A DNA stretch of 64,000 bases from Anaeromyxobacter dehalogenans 2CP-1 (GCF_000022145.1 NC_011891.1:744001-808000); one strand, 5' to 3'. Shown: positions 30,601-39,173, counted from the first letter of the stretch. Made by a program: numbers and translations. Notes: a model not told the origin generated them from the sequence alone.

Positions 30601-30713
30601 GCTTCGTCACGCCCATCGGCCCCGCCGCCCTCGACCTCGGCTTCAACCTGGACCGCGACGTGCGCATCAACGAGCGCCTGTTCGCGCTGCACTTCACGAT
30701 CGGCCTGTTCTGA
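27624..30713 (+). CDS. tamA: Omp85-family outer-membrane protein (TamA/BamA-like)
   Basis: The product has 1029 residues from the ATG at 27624. A GTG at 27639 that overlaps the tamB stop (GTGA) is an alternative. A signal peptide ends AVSPAAA. Five or more POTRA-type units follow (about 35-640; RIGRLLLTGNRRTREDVIRDEL is the clearest, about 550-575). The 16-strand barrel is about 640-1029, with the lid-lock motif STLRGFAEEE on loop 6 and an aromatic C-terminus (FTIGLF). TamA normally has three POTRA domains and BamA five, so this protein is longer than TamA. The partner gene suggests TamA; the POTRA count is more BamA-like. Confidence 0.88.
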   Translation: MDGPRVIAALATALALAVSPAAAEPAGAAASPPPRVTAVDLALPPGDDLAQASALVTLSPGEPLSVRDARRTVQRLFQTGRYRNVIVRAEPAAAPPGGGTGEWVRLVVEALPVRRVARVEVRTDAPEVLGPDAIRAAARLASGEAFDDADLDPVAARVRAALSRRGHRDAQVRASAEGDTSVDVLLAVRAGPATRVASLRLTGNPGPAAEALRGRLRTREGAPLDADALDADVQALRAGLRAAGYRRARVDAPVVRVRGGAAEVEVPVQAGPRMAFAFRGNAAFRPALLERQLGLEADQPVDAPAIEQAADRLRAFYRARGFAGAAVTTEERRGPGVLAVVFHLDEGRRYRLGRIRFEGATARTERDLRDRLFAILEEDAETPGSPDADEARALILSVPGARPPPEPPPALRPRAYFDEATWDRALELIVEGYRAEGWLDAVALGSAVALDAERGIADVTLRLREGARTHVESIAFEGTGAVPLPELARETRLSPGDPLAFDRVEETRLAILRRYYTAGHAFARVEAREELDRERHLATVRFVVDAGPKVRIGRLLLTGNRRTREDVIRDELEVREGATFDPEALARSQAALLRLGVFRSAKLELHEPELVAETKDLAVELSERPYATLTQSLGFSIANGPRAVLEYSRPNLFGRAVELTARGKVNYLVDVGGLGPDLSGKEGYDRLEGRADLGLRSTRVRLLPVPVGLRTDFIGEILHRRAYDLRRVSGVAGVDVGVTSRVGASLQYELEVDDIRRTNVVGVLTQADLERLRFDEGVTTLHAVRPSFTLDFRDNSAHPHRGWFAAGVAEWAHSLGVGVPGAPDRRALFGLLPGSEVHSNLLKLSGTLSGYLPLGGSTVLAVSVRGGRVFPLDRESRTIIPRRFFLGGASTLRGFAEEEMIQEDVRGALAAEGKLCATSYTGIGCTERGRRVASGDRPVSEGGEAYLLGKSELRVGLTRAVEAGLFLDAGNLWLDPNKFEALDLRTNAGAGLRFVTPIGPAALDLGFNLDRDVRINERLFALHFTIGLF

Positions 30714-31187
30714 GCCGCGCCCGCGCGACTCGAAGCCGGGGGGCCGTGGGTGCGGGTCCTCGTGGGCGCTCCCGCCCTCGCCCGCTCCCGCGACGTGGCG
30801 AAGGAATGCTCGGCGCGGGACCTCGGTCGTAGGACGTACGCGGGCGGCGCTCGACGATCCTGGGCGCGCTCGCGAACTCGGCCGCGCGTATCGCTGGCGC
30901 GACGCGCGGCCTCAGACACGCTCGCCGCGCACGCCGGCTGGATACGCGCGCGAAAGGGCGTCGTCGCGGGCTGCGCCTGCGCTGACAGTCGCGGTACCGG
31001 GCGAGGGCGTCCGCGCTGCGGACGGGGGGCCGTACTGGCGGCTTCGAGGGTCAGGGCGGTGGACCAGGCCCTCACCACGCCTCCCGTCCACGTCAGGCCG
31101 CCAGAGGCGATCCGGGCGTTCGCGCCGGAGCGCAGCGCAGCGCGCGTTCGGCACAGGGCCCGGGACGCGCCTCGCTGGAGGCGGCGC
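30714..31187. other. 474-base gap between two convergent genes, no gene seen
   Basis: No frame here has the codon pattern or a recognisable product of its neighbours. The longest candidate, on the minus strand at 30912-31154, is Arg-rich and featureless. I see no tRNA-like cloverleaf and no strong terminator with a T-run. It is unusually long for this compact window and could hold an undetected RNA or a decayed gene. Confidence 0.5.
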
Positions 31188-31841
31188 TCAGGCCGGGAAC
31201 CGCGCCATCACCTCGCCGAACGTCTCGAACACGTCGTGGCGGATGCCCTGCTCGGCGCAGTAGCGCACCAGCGAGGAGCCGGCGCGCGCGAACACGTGGT
31301 CGGCGGCGTCGGCGGCGTGGCGGTCGCCGGTGCCGTCCCCGCACACCGCCACCTTGTGCCCGGCGGCCTGGAGCTCGCGCACCACGTCGCCCTTGCAGAA
31401 GCCGCAGAACCCGCAGTCCGCGCCGTGGAAGCCGACGCGCAGCCCGTCCTCGCCGCAGGCGGCGCGGTTCGCGCGCAGCTCCACGTGCGCGCGCAGCGCC
31501 GGCGGCAGCCCCTCGAGCACCGGCTCGATGTAGGCGTCGAGGCCGGACGAGACCACCAGGAATGGCCGGCCTCCGCGGCGGCAGGCGTCGAGGAAGTCCT
31601 CGAACCCCGGGCGCCAGGCGGCGCGCGCGCGGGCGAACGCGGCGATCTCGGCGCGGCTCGCGCGGATCGGGCCGAAGACGGCCTGCAGGAGGCGCCCGAA
31701 GTCGAGCTCGCCGGCGCGGTAACGGTCCTCCGCGGCGCGGTAGGCGTCCACGCCGGCGAAGTGGAACGCGACCTGATCGCCGAGGTCCTCGGTGAGCGCC
31801 GTTCCGTCGAAGTCGCAGACGATGGCCCAGGGTGCGCGCAT
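31188..31841 (-). CDS. HAD-IB family phosphatase (MtnX/SerB-like)
   Basis: The product has 217 residues, starting at the ATG at 31839-31841. Motif I is CDFDGTA with the two catalytic aspartates, motif II VVSSGLDAYI, a Lys in GDVVRELQ and motif III CGDGTGDRHAADAADHVFAR. The cap region (about 15-85) is of the C1 type found in MtnX-like phosphatases and phosphoserine phosphatases. It carries CGFCGFCKG, a tight cysteine cluster that is odd for the family and could bind metal. Cytoplasmic; the substrate is not predictable from the sequence. It is convergent with tamA, and the split-Soret cytochrome gene lies 119 bases upstream. Confidence 0.85.
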   Translation of the reverse strand: MRAPWAIVCDFDGTALTEDLGDQVAFHFAGVDAYRAAEDRYRAGELDFGRLLQAVFGPIRASRAEIAAFARARAAWRPGFEDFLDACRRGGRPFLVVSSGLDAYIEPVLEGLPPALRAHVELRANRAACGEDGLRVGFHGADCGFCGFCKGDVVRELQAAGHKVAVCGDGTGDRHAADAADHVFARAGSSLVRYCAEQGIRHDVFETFGEVMARFPA

Positions 31842-31908
31842 GCGGGACGCGTCTCTTATCAGGCCGGGGCGCCCGCCGCCAGCCGGCCCGCGGCGGTGGA
31901 GACGCGAA

Positions 31909-31938
31909 AGGGCCCGGCCGCGAGCGCGACCGGGCCCT
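31909..31938 (-). terminator. Terminator after the split-Soret cytochrome gene
   Basis: Nine-base perfect stem AGGGCCCGG (31909-31917) and CCGGGCCCT (31930-31938). On the minus strand it is followed by TTCGC, a very short T-run. It lies 22 bases after the cytochrome gene stop. Confidence 0.6.
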
Positions 31939-31960
31939 CTGGTGCAGAGACGGCGGGCGG

Positions 31961-32821
31961 CTACGGGTGCCCGGTCGTCTTGTCGGAGTGGCAGGACGTG
32001 CAGGACATGCCCGACGCCACCGGCCTGACCGTGGTGGCCGGGCCGTGGCAGCCGAGGCAGCCCGCCGACACGTCGTCGATGGCCGCCGGGCCCGCGTACG
32101 TCCCGGTGGACAGGTACGCGTTCAGCATCTCGGCCACCTTGCCGGCCACGTCGGCCGTCAGGCGCGAGCAGCGCGCGAGCTTGTCCGCGCTCTTCGTGGA
32201 GACCCCGTTGGCGGCGCACCAGGTGGACACCGACGCGTGGCAGAGGTGCGAGCCCGGGACCACCTGCAGCGCGGCGACGTTCGTGAAGTCGAGCGTGGTC
32301 TTGCCGGCCTCGTTCGGCGCGATGGTCACCGGCACGTACTTCGGGAACGACTCGCGCTCGTACCAGCGCATCAGGTCGGTCAGCATGTTGGTGCGGACGT
32401 CGGCCTTGGAGACGATCGAGTTGATGATGAGGATGCCGCCGAGGATCGAGCCGCAGATGCTGCCGTAGCCGGCGATGCCGCCCGCGCCGAACTGGCCGAA
32501 CGTGCGGGGGATCAGGTTGAACGGCTGGCCCACCGTCTCGCTCAGGTGATCGATGAGGCCGCTGAACGCGCCGTGGCAGCAGCCGCCGTTGTAGTACGCC
32601 TGGTACGCGAGCTCGCGGACCTTGGCCGGATCGATCTGGTACGTCGCGGCGATGTGCTGGTCGTACGGGTAGTCCGCGACCTGCGGCCCCGTCGCCGGCT
32701 GCTCGGGCGGCGTGGTCGTCCCGTCGTTGTCGTCGTCACCGCAGGCCTGCAGGCCGCCGAGGGCAAGCGCGCCGCCGATGACCGCGAGCACTTGCCGCCG
32801 ACCGAGGTTTTCCTTCTCCAT
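31961..32821 (-). CDS. Split-Soret-type diheme cytochrome c, Tat-exported
   Basis: The product has 286 residues, starting at the ATG at 32819-32821 with GGAGG seven bases before it. A Tat signal is present: GRRQVLAVIGGALALGG, ending with a Cys (LQAC), so it may also be lipidated. The body carries a C_GCAxxG_C_C-type region (GGCCHGAFSG) and two heme c sites near the C-terminus, GCLGCH and SCTSCH. This matches the Desulfovibrio split-Soret cytochrome family, in which hemes are shared across a dimer. It likely acts in periplasmic anaerobic electron transfer; the partner is unknown and no reductase genes adjoin. It has its own terminator and an upstream palindrome at 32917-32941. Confidence 0.85.
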   Translation of the reverse strand: MEKENLGRRQVLAVIGGALALGGLQACGDDDNDGTTTPPEQPATGPQVADYPYDQHIAATYQIDPAKVRELAYQAYYNGGCCHGAFSGLIDHLSETVGQPFNLIPRTFGQFGAGGIAGYGSICGSILGGILIINSIVSKADVRTNMLTDLMRWYERESFPKYVPVTIAPNEAGKTTLDFTNVAALQVVPGSHLCHASVSTWCAANGVSTKSADKLARCSRLTADVAGKVAEMLNAYLSTGTYAGPAAIDDVSAGCLGCHGPATTVRPVASGMSCTSCHSDKTTGHP

Positions 32822-33153
32822 CGTCCATTCCTCCGTGGGGGTTGGGAGCGGCCCGTCTCGGGTCGCGTCCGGGGGCAAGCGCGGGGGTGGATGCGCTCTG
32901 TCCGGGTTGCGGCGATGGTACGCAAGCCGGGACGGCGTACCCTGCGTCGAATGCGCGCGCGCGACGATCGGACGCGGCGCGCGGCGCTAGGTCGTGCATG
33001 TGGGAACGCACTGTTGGCGCGCGTGCTGCGCGCCCGTGCCGCAGCGCCGCGACCGACCGCCGCGGTCGCGGTGCGTCCGGGCGCCGCGTGCGCGCCGGCG
33101 CGCAACGCCGTGGGGGTGGAACGGGAGGTCGCGCCGGGCGGCGGGCCCGCGCG
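32822..33153. other. 332-base upstream region of the cytochrome gene, no gene seen
   Basis: It contains the ribosome site of the cytochrome gene and the 32917-32941 palindrome, and otherwise no open frame with neighbour-like codon use. It probably holds the promoter of the cytochrome gene. No clear -35/-10 pair or -24/-12 element was found. Confidence 0.5.
32917..32941. promoter_or_regulatory. Palindrome upstream of the split-Soret cytochrome gene, operator candidate
   Basis: GGTACGC (32917-32923), an 11-base spacer, GCGTACC (32935-32941): a perfect 7-11-7 inverted repeat about 96-120 bases upstream of the start codon. The spacing between half-site centres (18 bases) is suited to a dimeric regulator. 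Confidence 0.5.
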
Positions 33154-33771
33154 TCAGGCGCGCTCGGCCGTCGCCATCACGCCGTGGCCGCCGAGCACCG
33201 GCCAGGCGCGCGCGCCCGCGAACCCGGCGCGCGAGAGCAGCGACGCGAGCTCCGCCTCGTCGTACCGACGGTGGAGCCGCGACATCGCCCGCCACAGGAT
33301 CATCGCGGCCGCGAACCGCGGACCACCGGTGAGCGTCGCGGCGAGCGGCGCGCCCTGGCGGCGCGGCTCGAGGAACGCCACGCGGCCACCGGGCCGCAGC
33401 GCGCGGTGGAGCTCCTCCAGCGCGGCCGCAGGATCGGGGAGCAGGTACAGGACGCTGTGGCCGGTGGCGCCGTCCAGGGCGCCGTCGCGAACCGGGAGCC
33501 GGAGCGCGTCGCCGCGCACCAGCGGGAGCGTCACCGCGCCGGCGCGCGCCGCCCGCGCGGCGCGTCGGAGCATCGTGGCGGAGCGGTCCAGCCCGACGTG
33601 CCGCGTGCCGGGCGCGGCGCGGGCCATCTCCACCGCGCCGGTGCCCGGGCCGATCCCGAGATCCAGCACCCGCGGGCCCGGGACCAGCGCGCCGAGCGCG
33701 CGGCAGTCCTCGCGCCACGCAGGCTGGTCGACCAGGAACGCGTACACCGCCGCGGCCGGCCCGAAGGCCAC
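33154..33771 (-). CDS. Class I SAM-dependent methyltransferase
   Basis: The product has 205 residues with a GTG start at 33769-33771, the only usual start codon in the frame after the stop of ppx. Motif I is VLDLGIGPGTGAVEM, motif II/post I HVGLDRSATML, and motif IV has HSVLYLLPDPAAALEELHRALRPGG. This is the UbiE/type 11 methyltransferase fold (Rossmann-like, about 45-150), with a C-terminal helix pair. The substrate cannot be told. It lies 26 bases after the exopolyphosphatase gene and is co-directional with the tol operon, so it is probably the last gene of that transcript. Confidence 0.85.
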   Translation of the reverse strand: MAFGPAAAVYAFLVDQPAWREDCRALGALVPGPRVLDLGIGPGTGAVEMARAAPGTRHVGLDRSATMLRRAARAARAGAVTLPLVRGDALRLPVRDGALDGATGHSVLYLLPDPAAALEELHRALRPGGRVAFLEPRRQGAPLAATLTGGPRFAAAMILWRAMSRLHRRYDEAELASLLSRAGFAGARAWPVLGGHGVMATAERA

Positions 33772-33796
33772 CGCCGCGTAGAGCCGGGCGGCGCCG

Positions 33797-34714
33797 TCAC
33801 GGACCGGCGAGCTCGTAGAGCAGCCCCCAGCGCACGCCGCGGTCCGAGACCGTCAGCCGGTCGAAGCCCGCGAGGCGCATCGCCTCCGCGACCACCACCG
33901 CGCCGCCCAGGATCACGTCGGCCCGCTTCGGCTCCATCCCGGGCAGCGCCGCGCGCGCCGCCACCGGCAGCGCCGCGAGGCGCGCGAGCAGCCGCTCCAC
34001 CTCCTCGAGCCGGAGCTCCGCCCCGTGCACGCGCTCCGCGTCGTAGGCGGGCAGCGCCTGCGCCACGGCCGAGAGGGTGGTCACCGTGCCCGCCACGCCG
34101 ACCAGCCGCGCGCCGGCGCCCGCGCCCAGCGCGGCGAGCGGCGCGAGCGCCGCGCGCGCCCCGGCGCGCATCGCCGCGAGCTCCTCGGCCCGCACCGGAT
34201 CGGCGCGCACGTGCCGCTCGGTGAGCCGGACCGCGCCCACCTGCAGGCTCACGCGCGCGCGCGGCACGGGGTCCTCGCCCACGATGAACTCGGTCGAGCC
34301 CCCGCCCACGTCGAGCACCGCGAGCGGCCCGCCCGCGCCGAAGTCGCGGAAGGCGCTGCCGTAGACCAGGCGCGCCTCCTCGTCGCCGGAGATGACCCGC
34401 GGCGAGAGCCCCGCCGCGGCGCGCGCCGCCTCGAAGAACTCGTCGCCGTTCGCGGCGTCGCGGGCGGCGCTGGTGGCGACGCAGGCGATCTCGTCGGCGC
34501 CGAGCGCCCGGGCCTCCGCCGCGAACGCCGCCAGCGTGGCCACGGTCTCGCGGATGGCGGCCGGATCGAGGCGTCCGGTCGCGTCCACGCCGCGGCCGAG
34601 CCGGGTGATCTCGGCGCGCTCCCGCACCGGCGCGAGCGCGTCGCCGCGCCGCTCCGCCACGAGCAGCAGCACCGTGTTGGTGCCGACGTCGATCGAGGCG
34701 AGCCGCCCGGCCAT
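33797..34714 (-). CDS. ppx: Exopolyphosphatase / guanosine pentaphosphatase family (Ppx/GppA)
   Basis: The product has 305 residues with the ASKHA fold. The N-terminal phosphate-1 loop is ASIDVGTNTVLLLVAE, phosphate-2 is VLDVGGGSTEFIVG, and the adenosine-type loop is GVAGTVTTLSAV. Length and absence of the C-terminal HD-like domains of E. coli Ppx/GppA match the short bacterial form (MTH-type Ppx). It hydrolyses polyphosphate end-groups or pppGpp. It lies 11 bases after the tolB stop, placing phosphate/ppGpp metabolism in the tol transcript. Confidence 0.9.
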   Translation of the reverse strand: MAGRLASIDVGTNTVLLLVAERRGDALAPVRERAEITRLGRGVDATGRLDPAAIRETVATLAAFAAEARALGADEIACVATSAARDAANGDEFFEAARAAAGLSPRVISGDEEARLVYGSAFRDFGAGGPLAVLDVGGGSTEFIVGEDPVPRARVSLQVGAVRLTERHVRADPVRAEELAAMRAGARAALAPLAALGAGAGARLVGVAGTVTTLSAVAQALPAYDAERVHGAELRLEEVERLLARLAALPVAARAALPGMEPKRADVILGGAVVVAEAMRLAGFDRLTVSDRGVRWGLLYELAGP

Positions 34715-34725
34715 GCCGTCCCCGC

Positions 34726-36030
34726 CTACGGCGCCAGCGGGCCCCAGGCCGGCGCGGCCAGGTCGGTCTTGCCGCTCGTCACCGGCGTCTGGCGGTCGCC
34801 GCGCGCGTCCGACACGACCAGCTGGATCCCGCCGTTCCGGTCGGTGCGGAAGATCATGAGCCGGCCGTTGGGCGCCCAGGACGGCTCCTCGTTGGTGCGC
34901 CCCTGGTCCTGGGTGATGCGGTTGATGGCGCCCGAGTCCGGCGACACCACGAACACGTCGAACACCTTGCGCTCGTCGCGCGCGGTGAACGCGATCAGGT
35001 CGCCGCGAGGGCTCCACTGCGGCGTCTGGTTGTAGTTGCCCTGGAACGTCAGGCGCCGCGCGCCCGAGCCGTCCGCGCCCATCACGTAGATCTGCGGGGT
35101 GCCGGAGCGATCGGAGACGAACGCGATGCGGCGGCCGTCGGGCGACCAGGTGGGCGACACGTCGATGGCGGGGTCGCTGGTGAGCTTGCGCGCGCCGGCG
35201 CCGTCGGCGGACATCACCCAGAGATCGGTGACGTTGCCTTCGCTGACGGTGAACGCGATGCGGGAGCCGTCGGGCGAGTACACGCCGCCGAACGCGTTGC
35301 GGTGGCGGCCCAGCGGGCGGAACGCGCGGTCGGAGAAGCGGTAGGCCCACAGCTCCGGCCGGCCGGACCGGTAGCTGGTGACCAGGATCTCGCGGCCGTC
35401 CGGGCGCCACGCCGGCGACATGAGGATGCTCCGCTCGGACAGCAGGACCTGCTGGTTCCCGCCGTCCATGTCCTGCGTCACGAGCTCCCAGGTGCCGCGG
35501 CCGCGGCGGATCGCGGCGATGCGCGTCGCGAAGATGCCGGGCTCGCGCGTGTAGTAGCGCACGATCTCGTCGGCCATCCGGTGGGCGAGCGAGCGCGCGT
35601 CGGCGCCGTCCACGCGCAGCAGCTTCACCAGCACCTCGCGCCCGGCGCGGACCTCGTACAGGTGGAGCTCGCCCTCCAGGCCGGCCGGTCCGCGGCGCAC
35701 GCGCGCCTTGGCGAGGCCGTCCGCGCCCACGTCGGCCCAGCGCGCGAACCGGATCGACGGCGCCGCGAAGCCCTCCGACGGATCGGCGAGGAAGCCCCGC
35801 GGGTCGAGCACGTCGAACAGGCCCGACAGCACCAGGTCGGCGCGCACCACCTCCGCGGTCTGGGTCGCGGCGGCGCCGGCGTCGCCCTCGCCCTGGAACG
35901 CCGCCACCGCGATGGGCAGCGGGCGGAAGTCGGGCGAGCCGACCACGATGGTGGGGCGCTCCTGCGCGGCGAGCGCGGGGGAGACGGCCAGCGCGAGCGC
36001 GGCGAGGGCGAGGGCACGGCGGACGGTCAT
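34726..36030 (-). CDS. tolB: TolB, periplasmic beta-propeller of the Tol system
   Basis: The product has 434 residues. The start is the ATG at 36028-36030, giving a Sec signal (MTVRRALALAALALAVSPALAA). An alpha/beta N-terminal domain (about 25-170) is followed by a six-bladed WD40-like propeller (about 190-434) with the usual WSPDGRRIAFVSDRSG and SPDGSRIAF units. TolB contacts the Pal lipoprotein and the TolA C-terminus during outer-membrane constriction. It is fourth in tolQ-R-A-B, but no pal or cpoB follows, only ppx. Confidence 0.95.
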   Translation of the reverse strand: MTVRRALALAALALAVSPALAAQERPTIVVGSPDFRPLPIAVAAFQGEGDAGAAATQTAEVVRADLVLSGLFDVLDPRGFLADPSEGFAAPSIRFARWADVGADGLAKARVRRGPAGLEGELHLYEVRAGREVLVKLLRVDGADARSLAHRMADEIVRYYTREPGIFATRIAAIRRGRGTWELVTQDMDGGNQQVLLSERSILMSPAWRPDGREILVTSYRSGRPELWAYRFSDRAFRPLGRHRNAFGGVYSPDGSRIAFTVSEGNVTDLWVMSADGAGARKLTSDPAIDVSPTWSPDGRRIAFVSDRSGTPQIYVMGADGSGARRLTFQGNYNQTPQWSPRGDLIAFTARDERKVFDVFVVSPDSGAINRITQDQGRTNEEPSWAPNGRLMIFRTDRNGGIQLVVSDARGDRQTPVTSGKTDLAAPAWGPLAP

Positions 36031-36047
36031 GGCGGGGCTCCGGGAGA

Positions 36048-36818
36048 TCAGCCGATCTCGAAGACGATGGCGAGCCCGGTCGAGCGGTACAGCTGCCGCT
36101 GCGCGTCGGGCGGAGGGGGGAGGCGGGTCTGTCGGACGGTCCGCTCCAGCGCGTCGTCGAACGCGCCGTTGCCGGACGACTTCTCGATGCGCCAGCGCGC
36201 GATGTTCCCGTCGGGCTCGATCCAGAGGACCACCGTGCCCTTCAGGTACATGCGGTCGCGCTCGGAGATGGTGGCCGGGACGCGGTAGTTCTCCTGCAGC
36301 GCCCGCTTCACCAGCGCGAGGTAGCGGTCGCCCTCGCCGGCCTCGGAGGCGTCGCCGGCCGGGTCGCCCTCGGGGTCGCCCCAGCGCTCGCGCTCGACCT
36401 GCTGCTTCACGCGCGAGAGCATCGACGCGACCGAGGTGCTGCTCCCGGCCGTGGTCGGGCCGGTGCGGGCGGGCGGCCGGGGCGCGGGCGGGACCGGCGA
36501 GGGCTTCGAGCCGGGGACCGGCGCTGCGGGCGCCGGCGGCGCGGGGGTCGGGGCCGCCGGCGCGGTCGCGACCGCCGGCATGGGCTCGGCCGCGGCCGGC
36601 TCCGGCGGCGTCTCCTTGCGCGGCAGCCACTGCTCCGGCCGCTTCTCGCCGAGGCGCACGAGCTTCGCCACGATGGGCTTCTGCTCGAGGTCGATGGCGG
36701 GGCCCTGCTGGCGCACCAGCGCCCAGGTGATGAGCCCGGCGTGGACCATCAGCGAGGCCAGCACCGCCGGCCACATCCTGTCCCGCCGCCCGAGGGCGGT
36801 CGCGACCGGGATGCTCAT
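36048..36818 (-). CDS. tolA: TolA/TonB-like envelope-spanning protein
   Basis: The product has 256 residues, starting at the ATG at 36816-36818, which overlaps the tolR stop (ATGA). One N-terminal transmembrane helix (about 18-35, VLASLMVHAGLITWALV) is followed by a long Pro/Ala-rich periplasmic arm (about 68-130). The C-terminal domain has YRVPATISERDRMYLKGTVVLWIEPDGNIARWRIEKSSGN, then FDDALERTVRQ, the TonB/TolA C-terminal fold. The arm is proline-rich as in TonB rather than Ala/Lys-helical as in E. coli TolA, but the operon gives the Tol assignment. It couples TolQR force to the outer membrane. Confidence 0.88.
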   Translation of the reverse strand: MSIPVATALGRRDRMWPAVLASLMVHAGLITWALVRQQGPAIDLEQKPIVAKLVRLGEKRPEQWLPRKETPPEPAAAEPMPAVATAPAAPTPAPPAPAAPVPGSKPSPVPPAPRPPARTGPTTAGSSTSVASMLSRVKQQVERERWGDPEGDPAGDASEAGEGDRYLALVKRALQENYRVPATISERDRMYLKGTVVLWIEPDGNIARWRIEKSSGNGAFDDALERTVRQTRLPPPPDAQRQLYRSTGLAIVFEIG

Positions 36819-37273
36819 CGCCTGCGGGCCTCCCGCTCGGGCTTCACCCGCTCCGGCGCGGGGTTGGTGATCATCCCCACGTTCACGATCCCGGCGCGCT
36901 GCACGGTGGCCATCACGTCCACCACGAAGCCGTAGGGCAGCGTCTTGTCGGCCATGAGGTACAGCTCGTGCTCCTTCTGCGCGCGCGAGTTGGCGCGCAG
37001 CTTGTCCTCGAGCTCGTCGTAGGGCACGTGGGCGGCGTCCTCGGTGGTGCCGAGCCACAGGCTCTTGTCCGACTTGATCGAGAGGACGAGCTTCTGCTCC
37101 TGCGCCTCGACCGCCTTGGCGCGCGCGTCGGGCAGGTTCACCTCGACGCCCTGCTGGATGAGCGGCGCGGTCACCATGAAGATGATGAGCAGCACCAGCA
37201 TCACGTCCACGAGCGGCGTGACGTTGATCTCGGTGAGGGACTGGCGGCCCGAGCCGCCGGAGGACATCGCCAC
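36815..37273 (-). CDS. tolR: TolR, ExbD-family stator protein
   Basis: The product has 152 residues with a GTG start at 37273, preceded by GGGAGCGAG. An ATG two codons later is an alternative. The single transmembrane helix starts with the ExbD/TolR hallmark INVTPLVDVMLVLLIIFMV, in which the Asp is the proton-path residue. The periplasmic domain ends with GFVVDVMATVQRAGIVNVG. It lies ten bases after the tolQ stop. Confidence 0.95.
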   Translation of the reverse strand: MAMSSGGSGRQSLTEINVTPLVDVMLVLLIIFMVTAPLIQQGVEVNLPDARAKAVEAQEQKLVLSIKSDKSLWLGTTEDAAHVPYDELEDKLRANSRAQKEHELYLMADKTLPYGFVVDVMATVQRAGIVNVGMITNPAPERVKPEREARRR

Positions 37274-37283
37274 GGCTCGCTCC

Positions 37284-38057
<774 letters not shown>

Positions 38058-38184
38058 GGACGCGCCCGCTCGGCTGCGCCTCTCCCCGACCCCCCATTCT
38101 CCTCGGGATCCGGGGCGCTCGACAGTAAACGCCCGGCGGGCCGTTTCCCCTCCCGAGGCGGCACCGACATGTCCCACCCGCGAA

Positions 38185-38204
38185 CCGTGGTCCCGGCGCC
38201 ACGG
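38185..38204. promoter_or_regulatory. Palindrome upstream of the sigma-54 promoter at 38276
   Basis: CCGTGG (38185-38190), an 8-base spacer, CCACGG (38199-38204). It is centred about 108 bases upstream of the predicted start site at 38302, a normal enhancer distance. The sequence differs from the pilA palindrome, so it need not be the same activator. Confidence 0.4.
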
Positions 38205-38275
38205 CCGTGCGCCGGGTTCACCCCTGATCGCGCCCTCGGACGTGCATAATCCCGGCGCTTCGGCCGTCAGGGGGA

Positions 38276-38291
38276 TGGCACGTCCGTTGCT
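38276..38291 (+). promoter_or_regulatory. Sigma-54 promoter of the lipoprotein gene
   Basis: TGGCACGTCCGTTGCT: a perfect -24 TGGCACG and -12 TTGCT with exact spacing. The predicted start is near 38302, 47 bases before the ATG at 38349. It is the best sigma-54 match in the window. Confidence 0.88.
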
Positions 38292-38348
38292 CATTTCCGA
38301 GATGCCCGGCCCCGTCGCGGTCCGGAGCCCACGCTGGAGGACCTTCCG

Positions 38349-39149
38349 ATGAGACGCCTCGCCCTTCTGCTCGCCGCCTCCGCCCTGGTCGCCGGCTGCA
38401 CCGTGTCCACCGACAACGGCGGCTACTCCTGCGTGGACGCCGACCGGACCATGACCATCGAGTGGCCGAGCTTCATGCTCGCCAACGGCGCGCAGACCGA
38501 CTGCCGCGGCGCCGGCGTCGCGTACGTCGACATCTACATGAACGACCAGCGCGTGCAGGGGCCCGAGAGCGGCGGCTGGCTCTGTGGCGATGGCGGCGCG
38601 ACCATCACCTACGTTCCGGCGGGGACCCACCTCGTCACCGTCGAGGGCATCGCCGCCGACGGCTCGACCATCCTGCTCCGCGACGAGCGCTCGGTGACCC
38701 CGTACGACTGCGGGGACACGCGGGTGCCCGTGCAGCCGGCCGAGGGGACGTTCGACCTCGCGTACTCCTTCACGCCCACCAACGTCTGCACCGCCGGCTC
38801 GTACCTGTTCTTCTCGGTCTACGACGCCATCGCCGGGGTGGTCGCCGCCCAGGTGGACGAGGCCAGCCCGAACCCGGCCCTGTACGCGTGCGGCGATCCC
38901 AACGGCATCGTGTTCACCCTCCCGGCCGGCGCGTTCACGCTCACCCGCACCGAGGAGGCGGTGTTCTCGGGCGGCGCGTGGGTGCCGACGGCGGCGAACT
39001 GCAGCGCGACCAACTTCAGCGTCACCCCGGCCGCCATCTCGACGCTCTCGGTCGCGCTGGCGGACAGCGCCTCCTACTGCCCCGCCCGCGCCGCGGCCCC
39101 GCCGCCGGCCCGTCGCGCGCCGAAGGGCCCCGCCACCACGTTGCCGTAG
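38349..39149 (+). CDS. Secreted lipoprotein of unknown function under sigma-54 control
   Basis: The product has 266 residues. A lipoprotein signal ends LVAGC (Cys 17). About eight further cysteines are spread along the chain ([44 protein letters not shown]), pointing to disulfides in an exported protein. Two similar beta-rich units are likely: [20 protein letters not shown] and [15 protein letters not shown] share a PAG-H/F-TL core typical of carboxypeptidase-regulatory or PEGA-like beta folds. A Pro/Ala tail follows. The family is not recognised. The gene is monocistronic with a sigma-54 promoter upstream and a strong hairpin after it, so its expression responds to an NtrC-type activator. 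Confidence 0.75.
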   Translation: MRRLALLLAASALVAGCTVSTDNGGYSCVDADRTMTIEWPSFMLANGAQTDCRGAGVAYVDIYMNDQRVQGPESGGWLCGDGGATITYVPAGTHLVTVEGIAADGSTILLRDERSVTPYDCGDTRVPVQPAEGTFDLAYSFTPTNVCTAGSYLFFSVYDAIAGVVAAQVDEASPNPALYACGDPNGIVFTLPAGAFTLTRTEEAVFSGGAWVPTAANCSATNFSVTPAAISTLSVALADSASYCPARAAAPPPARRAPKGPATTLP

Positions 39150-39173
39150 GCACACGGCCATCCGAGCCGTCCC

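Noticed and set aside
30912-31154. Possible 80-residue minus-strand gene in the tamA/HAD gap
   Set aside because: No ribosome site, Arg/Pro-rich composition like noncoding frames and no family features.
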